A stretch of 64,000 bases of DNA, taken from assembly GCA_964385635.1 (NCBI GenBank), contig CAYLPU010000008.1:11968-75967 (forward strand), written 5' to 3'. A model generated the notes under the pieces. The model ran no database searches. It was given only the letters and a program-made list of their open reading frames with translations, and was not told where the DNA came from. Source of the stretch: CAYLPU01 sp964385635 (GTDB lineage Bacteria > Chloroflexota > Anaerolineae > B4-G1). Below are positions 7,838 to 17,498 of the stretch, piece after piece (within the stretch, counting starts at the first letter, position 1; each line of letters opens with the position of its first letter). The translations under genes were made by a program, and so were the position numbers.

Positions 7838-7869
7838 AAGACACCGCCTCTAGGCACGGCGGTGTCTTG
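7838..7869. other. Strong inverted repeat between secE and tRNA-Trp
   Basis: CAAGACACCGCC (7838-7849) pairs with GGCGGTGTCTTG (7858-7869), a 12-bp perfect stem with an 8-nt loop. On the minus strand it is followed by AAATT rather than a T-run, so RNA processing near the tRNA or partial attenuation is as likely as termination. Confidence 0.55.
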
Positions 7870-7883
7870 AAGTCCGTCTCAGG

Positions 7884-7957
7884 CAGGCCAGGCAGGAATC
7901 GAACCCGCAACCTACGGTTTTGGAGACCGTTGCTCTCCCATATTGAGCTACTGGCCT
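7884..7957 (-). tRNA. trnW: tRNA-Trp (CCA)
   Basis: A 74-nt cloverleaf on the minus strand. The acceptor stem is AGGCCAG/CTGGCCT with discriminator G. The anticodon arm is ACGGT-CTCCAAA-ACCGT with anticodon CCA, and the T-arm contains GGTTCGATTCC. The 3' CCA is not encoded. It sits between rpmG and secE as in many bacterial secE operons. Confidence 0.95.
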
Positions 7958-7965
7958 GTGAGTTT

Positions 7966-8130
7966 CTACTTCTTCTCGCGGTGCTGCGTATGTCTACGGC
8001 AACGGGGACAGAATTTCTTCAACTCTATACGGCCGGAATCGTTACGCCGATTCTTCTCGGTCGTATAGTTATGCTCTTTACACTCTGTGCAGGCAAGTGT
8101 GATTACCATTCGGACTGCTTTTTTAGCCAT
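7966..8130 (-). CDS. rpmG: 50S ribosomal protein L33
   Basis: A 54-residue basic protein beginning MAKKAVRMVITLACTEC. It has two CxxC zinc-binding pairs (CTEC at residues 14-17 and CPRC at 41-44) and the L33 core NYTTEKNRRNDSGRIELKKF, so this is the zinc-binding C+ form. ATG lies at 8128-8130 and TAG at 7966-7968. It lies between the two tRNA genes, as expected. Confidence 0.95.
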   Translation of the reverse strand: MAKKAVRMVITLACTECKEHNYTTEKNRRNDSGRIELKKFCPRCRRHTQHREKK

Positions 8131-8163
8131 TCAGCCTCGTATCCATCTATCTATTTCGCGCAG

Positions 8164-8236
8164 AGCCCACGATGGGAATTGAACCCATGGCCACACCCTT
8201 ACCAAGGGTGTGCTCTACCGACTGAGCTACGTGGGC
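8164..8236 (-). tRNA. trnT: tRNA-Thr (GGT)
   Basis: A 73-nt tRNA on the minus strand. The acceptor stem is GCCCACG/CGTGGGC with discriminator T. The anticodon arm is CACCC-TTGGTAA-GGGTG with anticodon GGT. The T-arm GGTTCAATTCC is normal, and CCA is not encoded. It is the first gene of the tRNA-rpmG-secE-nusG-rpl operon. Confidence 0.95.
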
Positions 8237-8286
8237 CAGTCCTGGATCGTAAGCCACAGATTGCTGACCCAGCCAGTTTGACTCTA

Positions 8287-8314
8287 ATTTTACCTCATTT
8301 TGCCAATGTGTCAA
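8287..8314 (-). promoter_or_regulatory. Promoter of the tRNA-Thr/secE/nusG/ribosomal operon
   Basis: Minus-strand TTGACA (8309-8314), 16-bp spacer and TAAAAT (8287-8292). The -35 is a perfect consensus. Predicted transcription start near 8280, about 45 bp before tRNA-Thr. Confidence 0.8.
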
Positions 8315-8370
8315 ATCTGAGAACGATGAATTCCGGCGCCATTGCCGCAAAAGTCGCCCTGACGGTTGAC

Positions 8371-8442
8371 CGTCATTCTGAGCGTAGCGAAGAATCTCCT
8401 TATTACGGTGGTGGAGACCCTTCGCTTCGCTCAGGGTGACAG
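8371..8442. repeat. Dispersed inverted-repeat element (CTGAGCGnAGCGAAG type)
   Basis: Arms GTCATTCTGAGCGTAGCG (from 8372) and CGCTTCGCTCAGGGTGAC (ending 8441) form an imperfect 28-bp inverted repeat. Related half-elements appear near 51118-51150 and, in coding DNA, near 54650. No coding capacity. Confidence 0.7.
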
Positions 8443-8493
8443 GGCGGGTTTTGCGCTATTGCGTCTTTTTGGCTGGGTACAGTTTCGGGTTCC

Positions 8494-10449
8494 TTAGGCC
8501 AGGAAAGACAGCAGCGGGCCTGCCAGCAAGATCAGCAGGAACAGCACGCCGACGATGATGCCAATGATTGCGCCCACGCCCAACGGCCGCACAGGCCTCA
8601 CTTCCTCCCCGGCTGCTATTTGCTTGACGGCGCGCACAGTCTGCCGGACGAGAGTTTCGGTGTCCCAGCGATCCACTCCGGCCCACTCCCAGTCCCGGGA
8701 GCGAGTGGGGACCAGCAACTTGCGCGCCGGGCTGTTCGCCACAGCCTGGGCAACTTCGCGGGACACCGCGCCCTCCACCCCGCCGGGCACGGCGATCATC
8801 CACGGCCCAACAATCAACCCTGCCTGCGCCAAGCGAGCGGTGTCCTCACCGGGGTCCGTAACGCCGGCCGTAGTGCCAGGCCCGGTCAACACAATTGGCT
8901 CCAGATCCAATTCCGGTGTCTCCCGCCTCAACGCATCCACCACTGCACGCCCAAAACGGCCATCGCCCACATCCACCACGGCCACGCGCAACCCTTCCAG
9001 GCGTCTGACTTCTTCCTGACCAGACAGCCTGTGGTCGTTGCGCAGGGCAAACCCGTGATAGAGCCACACGCCCACGGCGATCAGGCTGAAGGCAATCGAG
9101 TGGCCTAACTCGCTCAGGGTGGGAGCATCGGAACCCAGGAACCAACTCAATATCTTAAAAACGATGAACACCGCGCTGGAAAGCACCGTCATAGTAGCGA
9201 CGAACAGGAAGAAGTACAGGTAAATCTTGCGCACCGTCGAGCGGCGCGCGTCTGTGCCGGCCGGGCCGGACTCCGCCGCCCGGCTGTCCGCCTGCCGCCA
9301 GGGCAAGATCCACACCGGCAGCCCGGCGACGATGGCCGCCGTAAACCAGGCGAGTTGCCCCCGGAGTTCGCTGCCGAAACTCTCTTCCAAGAAACGGATG
9401 ATCACACTGGCGACGCCGCTCAACCCCACCAGCAGCGCGGAAAGGCCAACGGCGGCGACCAGGTACAGGTACAGCCGCCGCACCCCCGCCTGGCGCGCCG
9501 CTTCCCCGGCCTTTTCAGCGTCATCTCGGATCACGAAAGTGTGGTAGGCCCACAGTATCCCCATCCCGACGATGATCGACAGCGGGATGCGGATATCGCC
9601 CTCCGGGGGCAGGCCGAGGATACGGCGGAAGATGCTTGCCAGGATGCCGGCACCGTTGGCGACCGCTCCCAGCGCCCCGATGAAGACCGCCCCATACAGA
9701 TACAACTTTCGCAGGGCCGATTCACGTTCTTCTTCGCCCGGCCCGTCGAACAACTGTTGCGCCCAGCGCCAGAAGATCAGCCACAGCGGCACCCCCACAA
9801 TCAGCCGGGTGATCTCAGGCATCAAGCCCACGTCAAGCGAACTACTGCTGACCATGCTGACCCCGAATTGCAGCGTGATCCAGCGCAATAGATGGATGAT
9901 CGCCAGCATCGTCACTGTCAGTCCCGCTCCGCTGAAGCCCAGTATGTACAACCGCCGCACTGTGGCCGTGCCGCCCGTCTCCGGGACAGCCTCGGAATCA
10001 CCAGCCATGATCCGCCGGTGATAGAACCACAGCAGGCTCAAAACGAGCATGGCCAGCAGATGGTAGACAACCGCATCGCCAGAGGTCAGCCTGTGGGGCC
10101 GCCTGTCCAGGACGGATGCGGCCTGAAGCAAGGTACCAATCAGATCAAAACCGTTTGCCGTGAACGGACCCAGGAACGCAGCCAGCGTACCGTACAGGTA
10201 GAAGCGACGCAGAGTGGCTTCACGCTCCTCCGCTGCCTTCCCGGCCAACCGCTGCCCCCACAGCCAGTGGGCCAGGAAAATCGGCAGGCCGATCAGAATC
10301 ACCGCGATTGGAAAGGCGATCGCCGTAGGCGGCGGATTGAGTCGTGAGATCAACAGATTGCGCAATAGGGCGATGACCGCCCAGGTCACCGCCTGCAGGC
10401 TGATCGCGCTGACGAGATAGACGTACCAACGACGGACAGTAGACATCAT
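8494..10449 (-). CDS. Multi-span DUF5671 repeat membrane protein with a C-terminal soluble domain
   Basis: 651 residues. Twelve hydrophobic segments come in six two-helix units, four of which start with the hallmark RRLYLY/RKIYLY (DUF5671). A soluble region (about residues 480-610) follows, with a Rossmann-like LRVAVVDVGDGRFGRAVVDAL. It is anchored by a last membrane helix at the C-terminus. Function of DUF5671 is unknown. The soluble domain looks like a ligand- or nucleotide-binding module, but catalytic residues are not evident. Two adjacent ATGs exist; the second (10446) is better spaced from GGAGG. The gene is 24 bp behind the next minus-strand gene, so the two are probably co-transcribed. 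Confidence 0.75.
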   Translation of the reverse strand: MMSTVRRWYVYLVSAISLQAVTWAVIALLRNLLISRLNPPPTAIAFPIAVILIGLPIFLAHWLWGQRLAGKAAEEREATLRRFYLYGTLAAFLGPFTANGFDLIGTLLQAASVLDRRPHRLTSGDAVVYHLLAMLVLSLLWFYHRRIMAGDSEAVPETGGTATVRRLYILGFSGAGLTVTMLAIIHLLRWITLQFGVSMVSSSSLDVGLMPEITRLIVGVPLWLIFWRWAQQLFDGPGEEERESALRKLYLYGAVFIGALGAVANGAGILASIFRRILGLPPEGDIRIPLSIIVGMGILWAYHTFVIRDDAEKAGEAARQAGVRRLYLYLVAAVGLSALLVGLSGVASVIIRFLEESFGSELRGQLAWFTAAIVAGLPVWILPWRQADSRAAESGPAGTDARRSTVRKIYLYFFLFVATMTVLSSAVFIVFKILSWFLGSDAPTLSELGHSIAFSLIAVGVWLYHGFALRNDHRLSGQEEVRRLEGLRVAVVDVGDGRFGRAVVDALRRETPELDLEPIVLTGPGTTAGVTDPGEDTARLAQAGLIVGPWMIAVPGGVEGAVSREVAQAVANSPARKLLVPTRSRDWEWAGVDRWDTETLVRQTVRAVKQIAAGEEVRPVRPLGVGAIIGIIVGVLFLLILLAGPLLSFLA

Positions 10450-10473
10450 GGCCTCCTCTCCCCAAGAGGGTGG

Positions 10474-10965
10474 CTACTCGCACCCCTCGCTATCCTTCCA
10501 ACACCACAAGAAGCAATAATCTGCGTCCACAATCCTCCACTCACTGTCCTCGAGTCGCAACTTCACCTCGAAGATGGTAGTGTACTGGTTGCTGTCAAAC
10601 AGATCGCCGCCGGAGAAGCGCGACTTGCGCACATCCACCACTGCCCGATTGCCGGTAACGCTGGCCGACTCGACCGCCAGGGTGGTGTCCGTGTCGAAGC
10701 GGAAACGCCGGGAAGAATCTTCGACGTCCTCAGCGAACGCATCTGCGGAGGCCGGATAGCCCTCGAGCGTGGGTGAGAGATAACCGTAGGCGCGCTCGTA
10801 ATCTCCCTTTTTCAACGCCAGCAGGTAATTGTGCGTCACACCTTCGGGAGTGTCTTCCGCCCGGTACGCTGGCTCAGGCCGGGTGAGAGCGACGACAAAA
10901 GCCACGACGACTAGCAACACAATCCCGGCGACGATGCGAAGGAGAAACTTGTCTGTGCTTTTCAT
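10474..10965 (-). CDS. Membrane-anchored NTF2/DUF4878-like protein
   Basis: 163 residues. One N-terminal membrane anchor (LLRIVAGIVLLVVVAFVVAL, about 8-27) precedes an exported domain with VTHNYLLALKKGDYERAYGYLSP, the pattern of NTF2-like or DUF4878 periplasmic domains. Three Cys cluster at the C-terminus (CFLWCWKDSEGC). There is no lipobox. It probably shares a transcript with the DUF5671 protein. Function unknown. Confidence 0.65.
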   Translation of the reverse strand: MKSTDKFLLRIVAGIVLLVVVAFVVALTRPEPAYRAEDTPEGVTHNYLLALKKGDYERAYGYLSPTLEGYPASADAFAEDVEDSSRRFRFDTDTTLAVESASVTGNRAVVDVRKSRFSGGDLFDSNQYTTIFEVKLRLEDSEWRIVDADYCFLWCWKDSEGCE

Positions 10966-11297
10966 GTGGAACTCCTTTTGCCACCAACTACGATGGGCGA
11001 AGGTCCCCTGACCGAGCCCAAGGATCTCTCGCCTCGGTCAGGAGACCTTCGGCGAACGAGGTCAGGAGACCTTCGGCGAACGACGTTGGCTCGTCGGTTT
11101 GAGGCGAAGCTTCACTGGGTAGTACCCCTTGGGGACTTTTTCACGTTTCACGCTTCACGTCCCCGCAAGAGTGTATCACATCAGGGGCAAAAGTGCAACC
11201 GTACCCGTGCGTCGTGCCGGAGAGAACCTCGGCCGGGAACCTTTACCTGGCCTACGGCGTCTTTAGGATAGCGTTAGCAAGTCTCAAGAGGTGCGCT
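10966..11297. other. Intergenic region with a short direct repeat
   Basis: This divergent gap of 332 bp holds a 24-bp direct repeat (GGTCAGGAGACCTTCGGCGA and four further bases, twice within 11037-11086), related to the CTTCGnnTCAGG dispersed elements. It also holds low-complexity CACGTTTCACGCTTCACG near 11141-11160. No gene is supported. A weak promoter-like TTTACC/TAGGAT pair lies near 11240-11268. Confidence 0.5.
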
Positions 11298-14200
11298 GTG
11301 GGGGCGATCTCCCCAGCCACTCGAGAGCCTCAAACAGACAGAAGGAGGAATGTCATAGACACCCAATCCCCCGCTGCAAAACCGCCCGCCCGTGCCCGTG
11401 TGGGCAAGCGCTGGCTCGCCACCGCGCTCCACGTGCTCATCATCCTGTCCATCGTCACCGGCTTCGTGGCGCTACAGTGGGTCGCCACGCTGCCAGAGCG
11501 CGTGGACGACCAGCAAACAGTCGTGATAGGGCAGACCCGCTTCGCCCCCGATAGCGACGCGTCGGTGCGCGTGGTGGTGCAGGACTTCGGCGCTGGACAG
11601 CCCATTGCTGGCGCCCAGGTGAAGGTCAGCCTGAAGCCCGCCGGCGGTCGGGCCATCTCCCTCTTCGAGGGACAGACCGACGAGACTGGCAGCCTACCGG
11701 TCCACTTCCACGTGCCCGCCGACACGCCTGCCGAGGCGCGACTCATCGTGGAGACCAGATCGGCGGTGGGGCGTGACCGGGTGGAACAGCCGGTGACCAT
11801 CCAACGCGAGTACCGGCTGCTCCTCACCAGCGACAAGCCCCTCTATCAGCCCGGCCAGACCATCCACATGCGCGCGCTGGCCCTCAGCACCTTCGACCTG
11901 ACCTCCGCCCGTGGCGCGACCGTTGACTTCCTGGTGCAGGACCCCAGGGGCAACAAGGTCTTCCGCCAGAGCGTCGTTGCCTCCGACTTTGGCGTCGCCG
12001 CCGCCGACTTCATCCTGGCCGACCTGGTCAACCAGGGCAACTACAAACTCAGCGTCTCCATCGGCGACACTCGCTCCGAGAAGACGGTCGAGGTGCGTCC
12101 CTACGTGCTGCCCAAGTTCGGCGTGAACGTCTCCACCGACCGCTCCTTCTACCTCCCCGGCCAGCGGGTCGAGGGGCTGGTGCAGGCCGACTACTTCTTC
12201 GGCAAGCCCGTGGCAGATGGAGAGGTGCAGGTTGTCGGCAGCGTGTGGGACGTGGAGCGCACGGTAGTGGTGGACATAAGCGGCCAGACCGACGAGAACG
12301 GCACATACGAGTTCGGCTTTGACTTGCCCGAATACTTTGCCGGGTCAGGGCTAGAGTCAGGGCAGGCCCAGTTCGCTCTGGAGGTCACGGTCGTAGATCA
12401 GACCGAGCACGCCGAGCAGACCGGCCAGGTATTGCCCATCGCCGCCCAGCCACTGGTCATCGAACTGGTCGCCGAAAGCGGTATGCTCAAGCCGGGGGTC
12501 GAGAACATCATCTACATCCTCACATCCTACCCCGACGGTCGCCCCGCGCCAAGCAGATTGCAGATCCGCGTGGACGGCGGCGAGCCAACCGAACTCACCA
12601 GCGGCGAGTTCGGCCTGGCCGAGTTCACCTTCACGCCGCAGCCGGACGGCTACCACGTCCTTGATGTCTTTGCCCAGGACGAGACCGGCCTTTCGGCCAG
12701 GCGGCAGGTGGACTTCCAGACTGAGTATGGAAGCGATAGCGTGCTCCTGCGCGCCGACCGGGCCGCCTACGTCGTCGGCGAGACGATGAACCTGGTAGCC
12801 CTCACGCCGGTCGTTTCCGGCGACGTCTACCTGGACATCGTCAAGGCCGGGCAGACTCTCTCCACCCGCTCGGCCCGCGTGCAGGGCGGCAAAGCGGAAT
12901 TCGCCGTTGACGTGAGCCCCGACCTTTACGGCACGCTGGAACTGCATGCCTACAAGGTGCTGCTGGATGGCACCATCGTGCGCGACACGAGGGTGGTGGT
13001 TGTGGATGAACCTAACGACCTGGCCATCACTGTCACCGCTGGCAAGGACACCTATCTGCCGGGCGAGACAGCGACGATTGACTTCCAGATAAGTGATGCA
13101 GAGAACCAGGAGGTAGGAGTGCAGACGGCGCTGGGGCTGGCAATTGTGGACGAGTCGGTCTTCGCCCTGCAGCGCCAGGACCCCGGCTTTGCCAAACTGT
13201 ACTTCCTGCTGGAGCAGGAGTTGCTGGAGCCCTTCTATCAGATCAAAGGCTTTGAACCGCCGGCTGCTATTCCCCCTGACAAGGAGCAAATCCGGTTGGC
13301 GCAGGATGAGGCAGCCAAGGCCACCTGGGCTGGAGCGCCGGTCTTGGCGGCTTCCCAGCCCATCAACTCGCGCCAGGAGAAGATGGTCGCCGTCCTCGTG
13401 GCGCAGGAGAAGGGATTCGAGCGCATTGGACAGACATCCGCAGTCGGGTTGATCCTCATCCCGCTGGCGCTGTGGGCGGTCGTGGTCGTCACTGTGCACC
13501 AATCCGGGATCGTGAAGCGTTCGCTCAAGCGCCTGGCCGTTGCCTCTGGCATCCTTCTGCTGACCGGAGAGTGTCTGGCCGGCTGGGTGGTGGCTATGAG
13601 TAGGACCTTCTACTACCTCGACCCGCAAGTGGTGCTCATCCCGCTGGCCGTTGCCTTTGGCCTGGGATTGCTGATCTTCGCCGGCTACGCCTGGGTGAAG
13701 CGCGACCCGGCGGCCAAATTCATCACGCTGCTGACACTGGCCTGGCCTGCGCTGCTCTTCTTGCTGGTTCAGGTTTCGGACCAGGGAGGCTCGCCGGATG
13801 AATCGTTGATCATCGCGGGGATCCTGACTTTGCTGCTCGTCCCCGGCGCATATCTCCTCTTTGGGCAGGCACGTTGGGTACAAGAGCGTCGCTTTGCCGG
13901 GGCGCTGGTCACCGGGCTGGGCGCGCTGTCGGCGCTGCCGGCGGTGGTGATCCTGCCGGCGATCCTCCTCTTCGCTACAGCGCGAGGCGCGCCGATGGGC
14001 GCGATCGCCCCGGTAACACAAGATATGGAACTAGAGGGGGTGGCGCTCGAAATGCCGTTGGCCCCTGCCCCCACAGCGGCACCAGAGGAGAAGGCGGCGG
14101 AGGAAGCGGGGCTGGACACCGAAAACGGACAGGCAGCCGGAGCCGAGGCCCCCCGCCTGCGCCAGTACTTCCCCGAGACCCTCTACTGGGCACCGGAGGT

Positions 14201-16295
14201 CGTCACCGACGAGAGTGGCTTCGTCTCCCTCGAAATCCCGATGGCCGACTCCATCACCACCTGGCGGCTGACGGCACTGGCCTCGTCCCAGGACGGGCGG
14301 CTGGGGTTTACCACCCGCGGCGTGCGCGTCTTCCAGGACTTCTTCGTGGACATTGACTTGCCTGTCTCGCTGACGCAGGGGGACGAGATCAGCATCCCGG
14401 TCGGCGTCTTCAACTACCTGCCCGAACCTCAGCAGGTGCGGCTGGTCGTCGAGCAGGAGAACTGGTTCGAACTGTTGGGCAAAGGGGAGCAGACGCTGGA
14501 CATCGCTTCCAACGACATCGACGTGGTCTATTTCCCCATCCGCGTGCTCCCAGGTGTAAAGGCCGGGCGGCAGGGCTTCCAGGTGACCGCCTGGGGCGAA
14601 CAGATGAGCGACGCCATCCGGCGCGAGGTGAACGTCGTGCCGGACGGCAAGGAGTTCCGCCTCACCGAGAGCGACTGGCTGCGTGAGAGCAAGGAAATCG
14701 AATTTACCGTTCCGGCGGAGGCCATGCCAGAGACGCCTTACGTCGAGGTCAAAATCTACCCTGGGGTGATGGCCCAGGCAGTCGAGGGGTTGGAGAAGAT
14801 CCTGCGACTGCCCCACGGCTGATTTGAACAAAGTACGTCGGCGACGTACCCGAATGTTCTGATCCTCGACTATATGCAGACCACCGGCAACGCCAACCCT
14901 GAGGTGCAGATGCAGGCCGAAAAATACGTCGGCACCGGCTACCAGCGTTTGCTCACCTTCGAGGTGGACGGCAGCGGCTTCTCCCTCTTCGGCAACGCAC
15001 CGGCGAACCCCTTCCTCACCGCCTACGGGCTGATGGAGTTCAACGACATGGCCAAGGTCTACCCGGTAGATGAGGCGCTCATCGAGCGGACGGCGCAGTG
15101 GCTGCTGGCGCAGCAGGGGCCGGACGGCACGTGGATCGACCAGGGCTATTCTGAACACTGGCACATTGACTCCAAAGTGCCCACCACCGCCTACATCGCC
15201 TGGGCGTTGATCGAGGCCGGCTATGAAGACACGCCACAGGTGGGGCAGGCCATCGCCTCCATCCGCGAGTTCGCCCTGACTCCCTCTCCCTCCCAGGGAG
15301 AGGGCCGGGGTGAGGGCGAGGATGCCTACAGCCTGGCGCTGGTCGCCAACGCACTGACCGCCTACGACCCCGATCACTCGATGACGCGGGCCGTGCTCGA
15401 CCGGCTGTACGAGATGCGTGTGGAAGAGGATGGCGCTGTCTACTGGCAGACCGGGGCAGCCTCGTTCATGGGAGCGACCGGCGAGAGCGGCAGCCTGGAG
15501 ACGACGGCGTTGGCAGCCATCGCCCTGATGCGCGGCAACACCCACTCCGACGCAGTCAGTGGCGCGCTGGCCTATCTCATCCAGGGTAAGGACTCCTGGG
15601 GCACGTGGTCCACCACTCAGGCCACCATCCTCTCGCTCAAGGCGTTGCTGCTGGCAACCGAGCAGGCAGGACAGGTCGAAGGCTCTGCCACGGTGCGTGT
15701 GAGCCTGAACAAAGAACAGACGCAGGAGATCGTCATTGACGAGGCCAATGCCGACGTGGTGCACCTGGTCACCTTCGAGCGCGGTTTCTCGCCCAGTGGC
15801 GCCAACCGGGTGCAAATCGAACTGGAAGGAGGCGGCAACCTGATGTACCAGGTCGCCACCCGCTTCTACCTGCCCTGGGACCAGGTGCCTATGGTGGAGA
15901 TGATGGACGAACTCATCTCCATTGACCTGGACTACGACCGCACCCGGCTATCCGTCAACGACGAGGTGACGGTGGACGTGGGCGTGAGGCTAAACAGAGA
16001 GGGTGTGGTCAAGATGGCGCTGATTGACCTGGGCGTGCCGCCCGGCTTCTCCATACTGACCGAGGACCTGAGCCGGTTGGTGGAACAGAAAGTCATCGCC
16101 CGCTACGAACTGACCGGGCGGCAGATCATCATCTACCTGGAGGACTTCTCGTCCGAGTCGCCGCTGGCCTTCAGTTACCGGCTGCGGGCGCGCTTCCCGA
16201 TGCGTGCGCAGACGCCCCCCTCCAGCGCGTATGACTATTACAATCCCGCCGACACGACCACACGTGCGCCGCTGGAGGTGACGGTGAGCGAGTAG
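11298..16295 (+). CDS. Alpha-2-macroglobulin with internal membrane domain and UGA at the thioester cysteine
   Basis: The frame stays open for about 1,665 codons apart from one UGA at 14820-14822 (codon 1175). Order: an N-terminal membrane anchor; macroglobulin domains (LLTSDKPLYQPGQTIHMRAL, SFYLPGQRVEG); an A2M segment ALGLAIVDESVFAL; about six membrane helices (about residues 715-893); the A2M core (LYWAPEVVTDESGFVSLEIP); the thioester region; a thiol-ester/complement-like domain; and a receptor-binding-like C-terminus. Homologues read GCxEQ at the thioester; here it reads G-UGA-FEQ, so the stop replaces precisely the reactive Cys. Selenocysteine, nonsense mutation and sequencing error are all possible. 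The start is unsure. AAGGAGG at 11342-11348 is followed by ATG-TCA-TAG in another frame. I used GTG 11298; ATA 11355 or GTG 11400 are alternatives. Confidence 0.8.
14820..14859 (+). promoter_or_regulatory. SECIS-like stem-loop immediately after the in-frame UGA
   Basis: Ten nt after UGA, GTACGTC (14833-14839) pairs perfectly with GACGTAC (14843-14849) around a GGC loop. A lower stem GAACA/TGTTC (14826-14830 with 14855-14859) encloses it across an internal loop. The apical loop starts with G and lies 17 nt from the UGA. This fits the general form of bacterial SECIS elements: a short upper stem, a G early in a small apical loop, and close 3' placement. By-eye fold, no energy computed. Confidence 0.5.
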
Positions 16296-16387
16296 CCACG
16301 AGGTGCGCTTCCCATTGGGGCTGTTCACCTTACACTACTATGCCCAACGTGGCCCTATCACCGATCCGGGCGAGTATGCCAGGTGAG

Positions 16388-16459
16388 TACCCCCGCCGCG
16401 ACTTGAACGCGGGCCACCGGCTTCGGAGGCCGGTGCTCTATCCACTGAGCTACGGGGGC
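16388..16459 (-). tRNA. trnR: tRNA-Arg (CCG)
   Basis: A 72-nt minus-strand tRNA. The acceptor 5' strand is GCCCCCG. The anticodon arm is CCGGC-CTCCGAA-GCCGG with anticodon CCG, and the T-arm contains GTTCAAGTC. The terminal pair is G-U and the discriminator is A. CCA is not encoded. Confidence 0.93.
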
Positions 16460-16490
16460 ATTGTGCAGTCTCTTTATACCACATAAGGCC

Positions 16491-17498
16491 CTAAGGCGCA
16501 AATCTGTGCTGTGAGGTCAGCCGGGCCGCCAGCCGGATTGCTTCTATCAGGCTCTCCTCGCTCGCCATCCCCTGCCAGGCGATGTCGAAGGCTGTGCCGT
16601 GATCCACCGACGTGCGCACGATGGGCAGCCCCAACGTCACCGTCACGCTGCGCTCGAAGCCGTGGGTCTTGATCGGGATGTGTCCCTGGTCGTGGTACAT
16701 CGCCACCACCGCGTCGAACTCGCCCCGGATGGCGCGGAAGAAGACCGAATCGGCCGGGATGGGGCCATGGGCTTCGATCCCTTTCGCTCGTGCCGCTTCT
16801 ACTGCCGGTCCGATCTCTTCGGTTTCCTCCCGTCCCAGCAACCCCTCGTCGCCGCCGTGGGGGTTGAGCGCGCCCACGGCCAGCCGTGGGCGTGGGATGC
16901 CCATCTCTCGCAGCCCCGCATCGGTCAGGCAGATTGTCTCCAGCACCCGCTCGCGCGTGATGTGCGCGGCCACTTCCCGCAGCGGCACGTGGCGCGTGAC
17001 GTGCACTACCCTCAATCCGGGCGTCGCCAGCATCGTTGTCACCCGCTCCGCGCCGGTGAGCGTCGCCAGCAACTCGGTGTGCCCGATGTGGGGGCAGCCA
17101 GCGGCCCGCAGCGCCACCTTGTTGATCGGCCCGGTGGCGATTCCGTCCACCTGTCCAGCCAGCGCTAGTTCGACTGCCCGCTCCACGTAGGCCACTGCTG
17201 CTCGCCCCGCAGCCGCCGAGACCGTGCCTGGCTGCAGCGCCTCAAGGTCCACGTTGCACAGGTCCAATACATCCGGCGCGGCGGGGTCGAAGCGGGCCTC
17301 GGTCAGGTCGGCAATGGGGTGAAAGGCCAGCGGGGCAGCCACCAACGCGACTACCTGTGCCAGCACGCCCGCGTCCCCGACGACGAGCGGACGACAGCAA
17401 CTCTGCACTTCGTCCCGTGCCAGCGCTTTGACCGTGACCTCCGGCCCCACGCCAGCGGGGTCGCCCATCGTGATGGCGATAACCGGTCGCTCGCTCAC
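16491..17498 (-). CDS. pdxA: 4-hydroxythreonine-4-phosphate dehydrogenase
   Basis: A 335-residue enzyme of pyridoxal phosphate synthesis that oxidises 4-phosphohydroxy-L-threonine with NAD(P). The N-terminal IAITMGDPAGVGPEV and the metal-site histidine motifs GHTELLA, HVPLREV and YHDQGHIPIKTHGF are all present. GTG at 17498 overlaps the stop of the GNAT gene (GTGA), so translation is coupled. The longer upstream reading simply runs through that gene. Confidence 0.93.
   Translation of the reverse strand: MSERPVIAITMGDPAGVGPEVTVKALARDEVQSCCRPLVVGDAGVLAQVVALVAAPLAFHPIADLTEARFDPAAPDVLDLCNVDLEALQPGTVSAAAGRAAVAYVERAVELALAGQVDGIATGPINKVALRAAGCPHIGHTELLATLTGAERVTTMLATPGLRVVHVTRHVPLREVAAHITRERVLETICLTDAGLREMGIPRPRLAVGALNPHGGDEGLLGREETEEIGPAVEAARAKGIEAHGPIPADSVFFRAIRGEFDAVVAMYHDQGHIPIKTHGFERSVTVTLGLPIVRTSVDHGTAFDIAWQGMASEESLIEAIRLAARLTSQHRFAP

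Noticed and set aside
14874..16290. Macroglobulin partner pbpC expected next to A2M genes
   Set aside because: No penicillin-binding protein is encoded in the window; the neighbours are tRNA-Arg and pdxA.
14874..16295. A separate second macroglobulin gene starting at ATG 14874
   Set aside because: It is in the same frame as the upstream part, begins in mid-domain, has no ribosome-binding site, and the intervening 17 codons continue the conserved thioester region. It is one gene with a UGA.
16299..16380. Protein-like frame reading VRFPLGLFTLHYYAQRG after the macroglobulin
   Set aside because: It may be a tiny remnant of another gene, but it is under 30 codons and has no start, so I could not support a feature.
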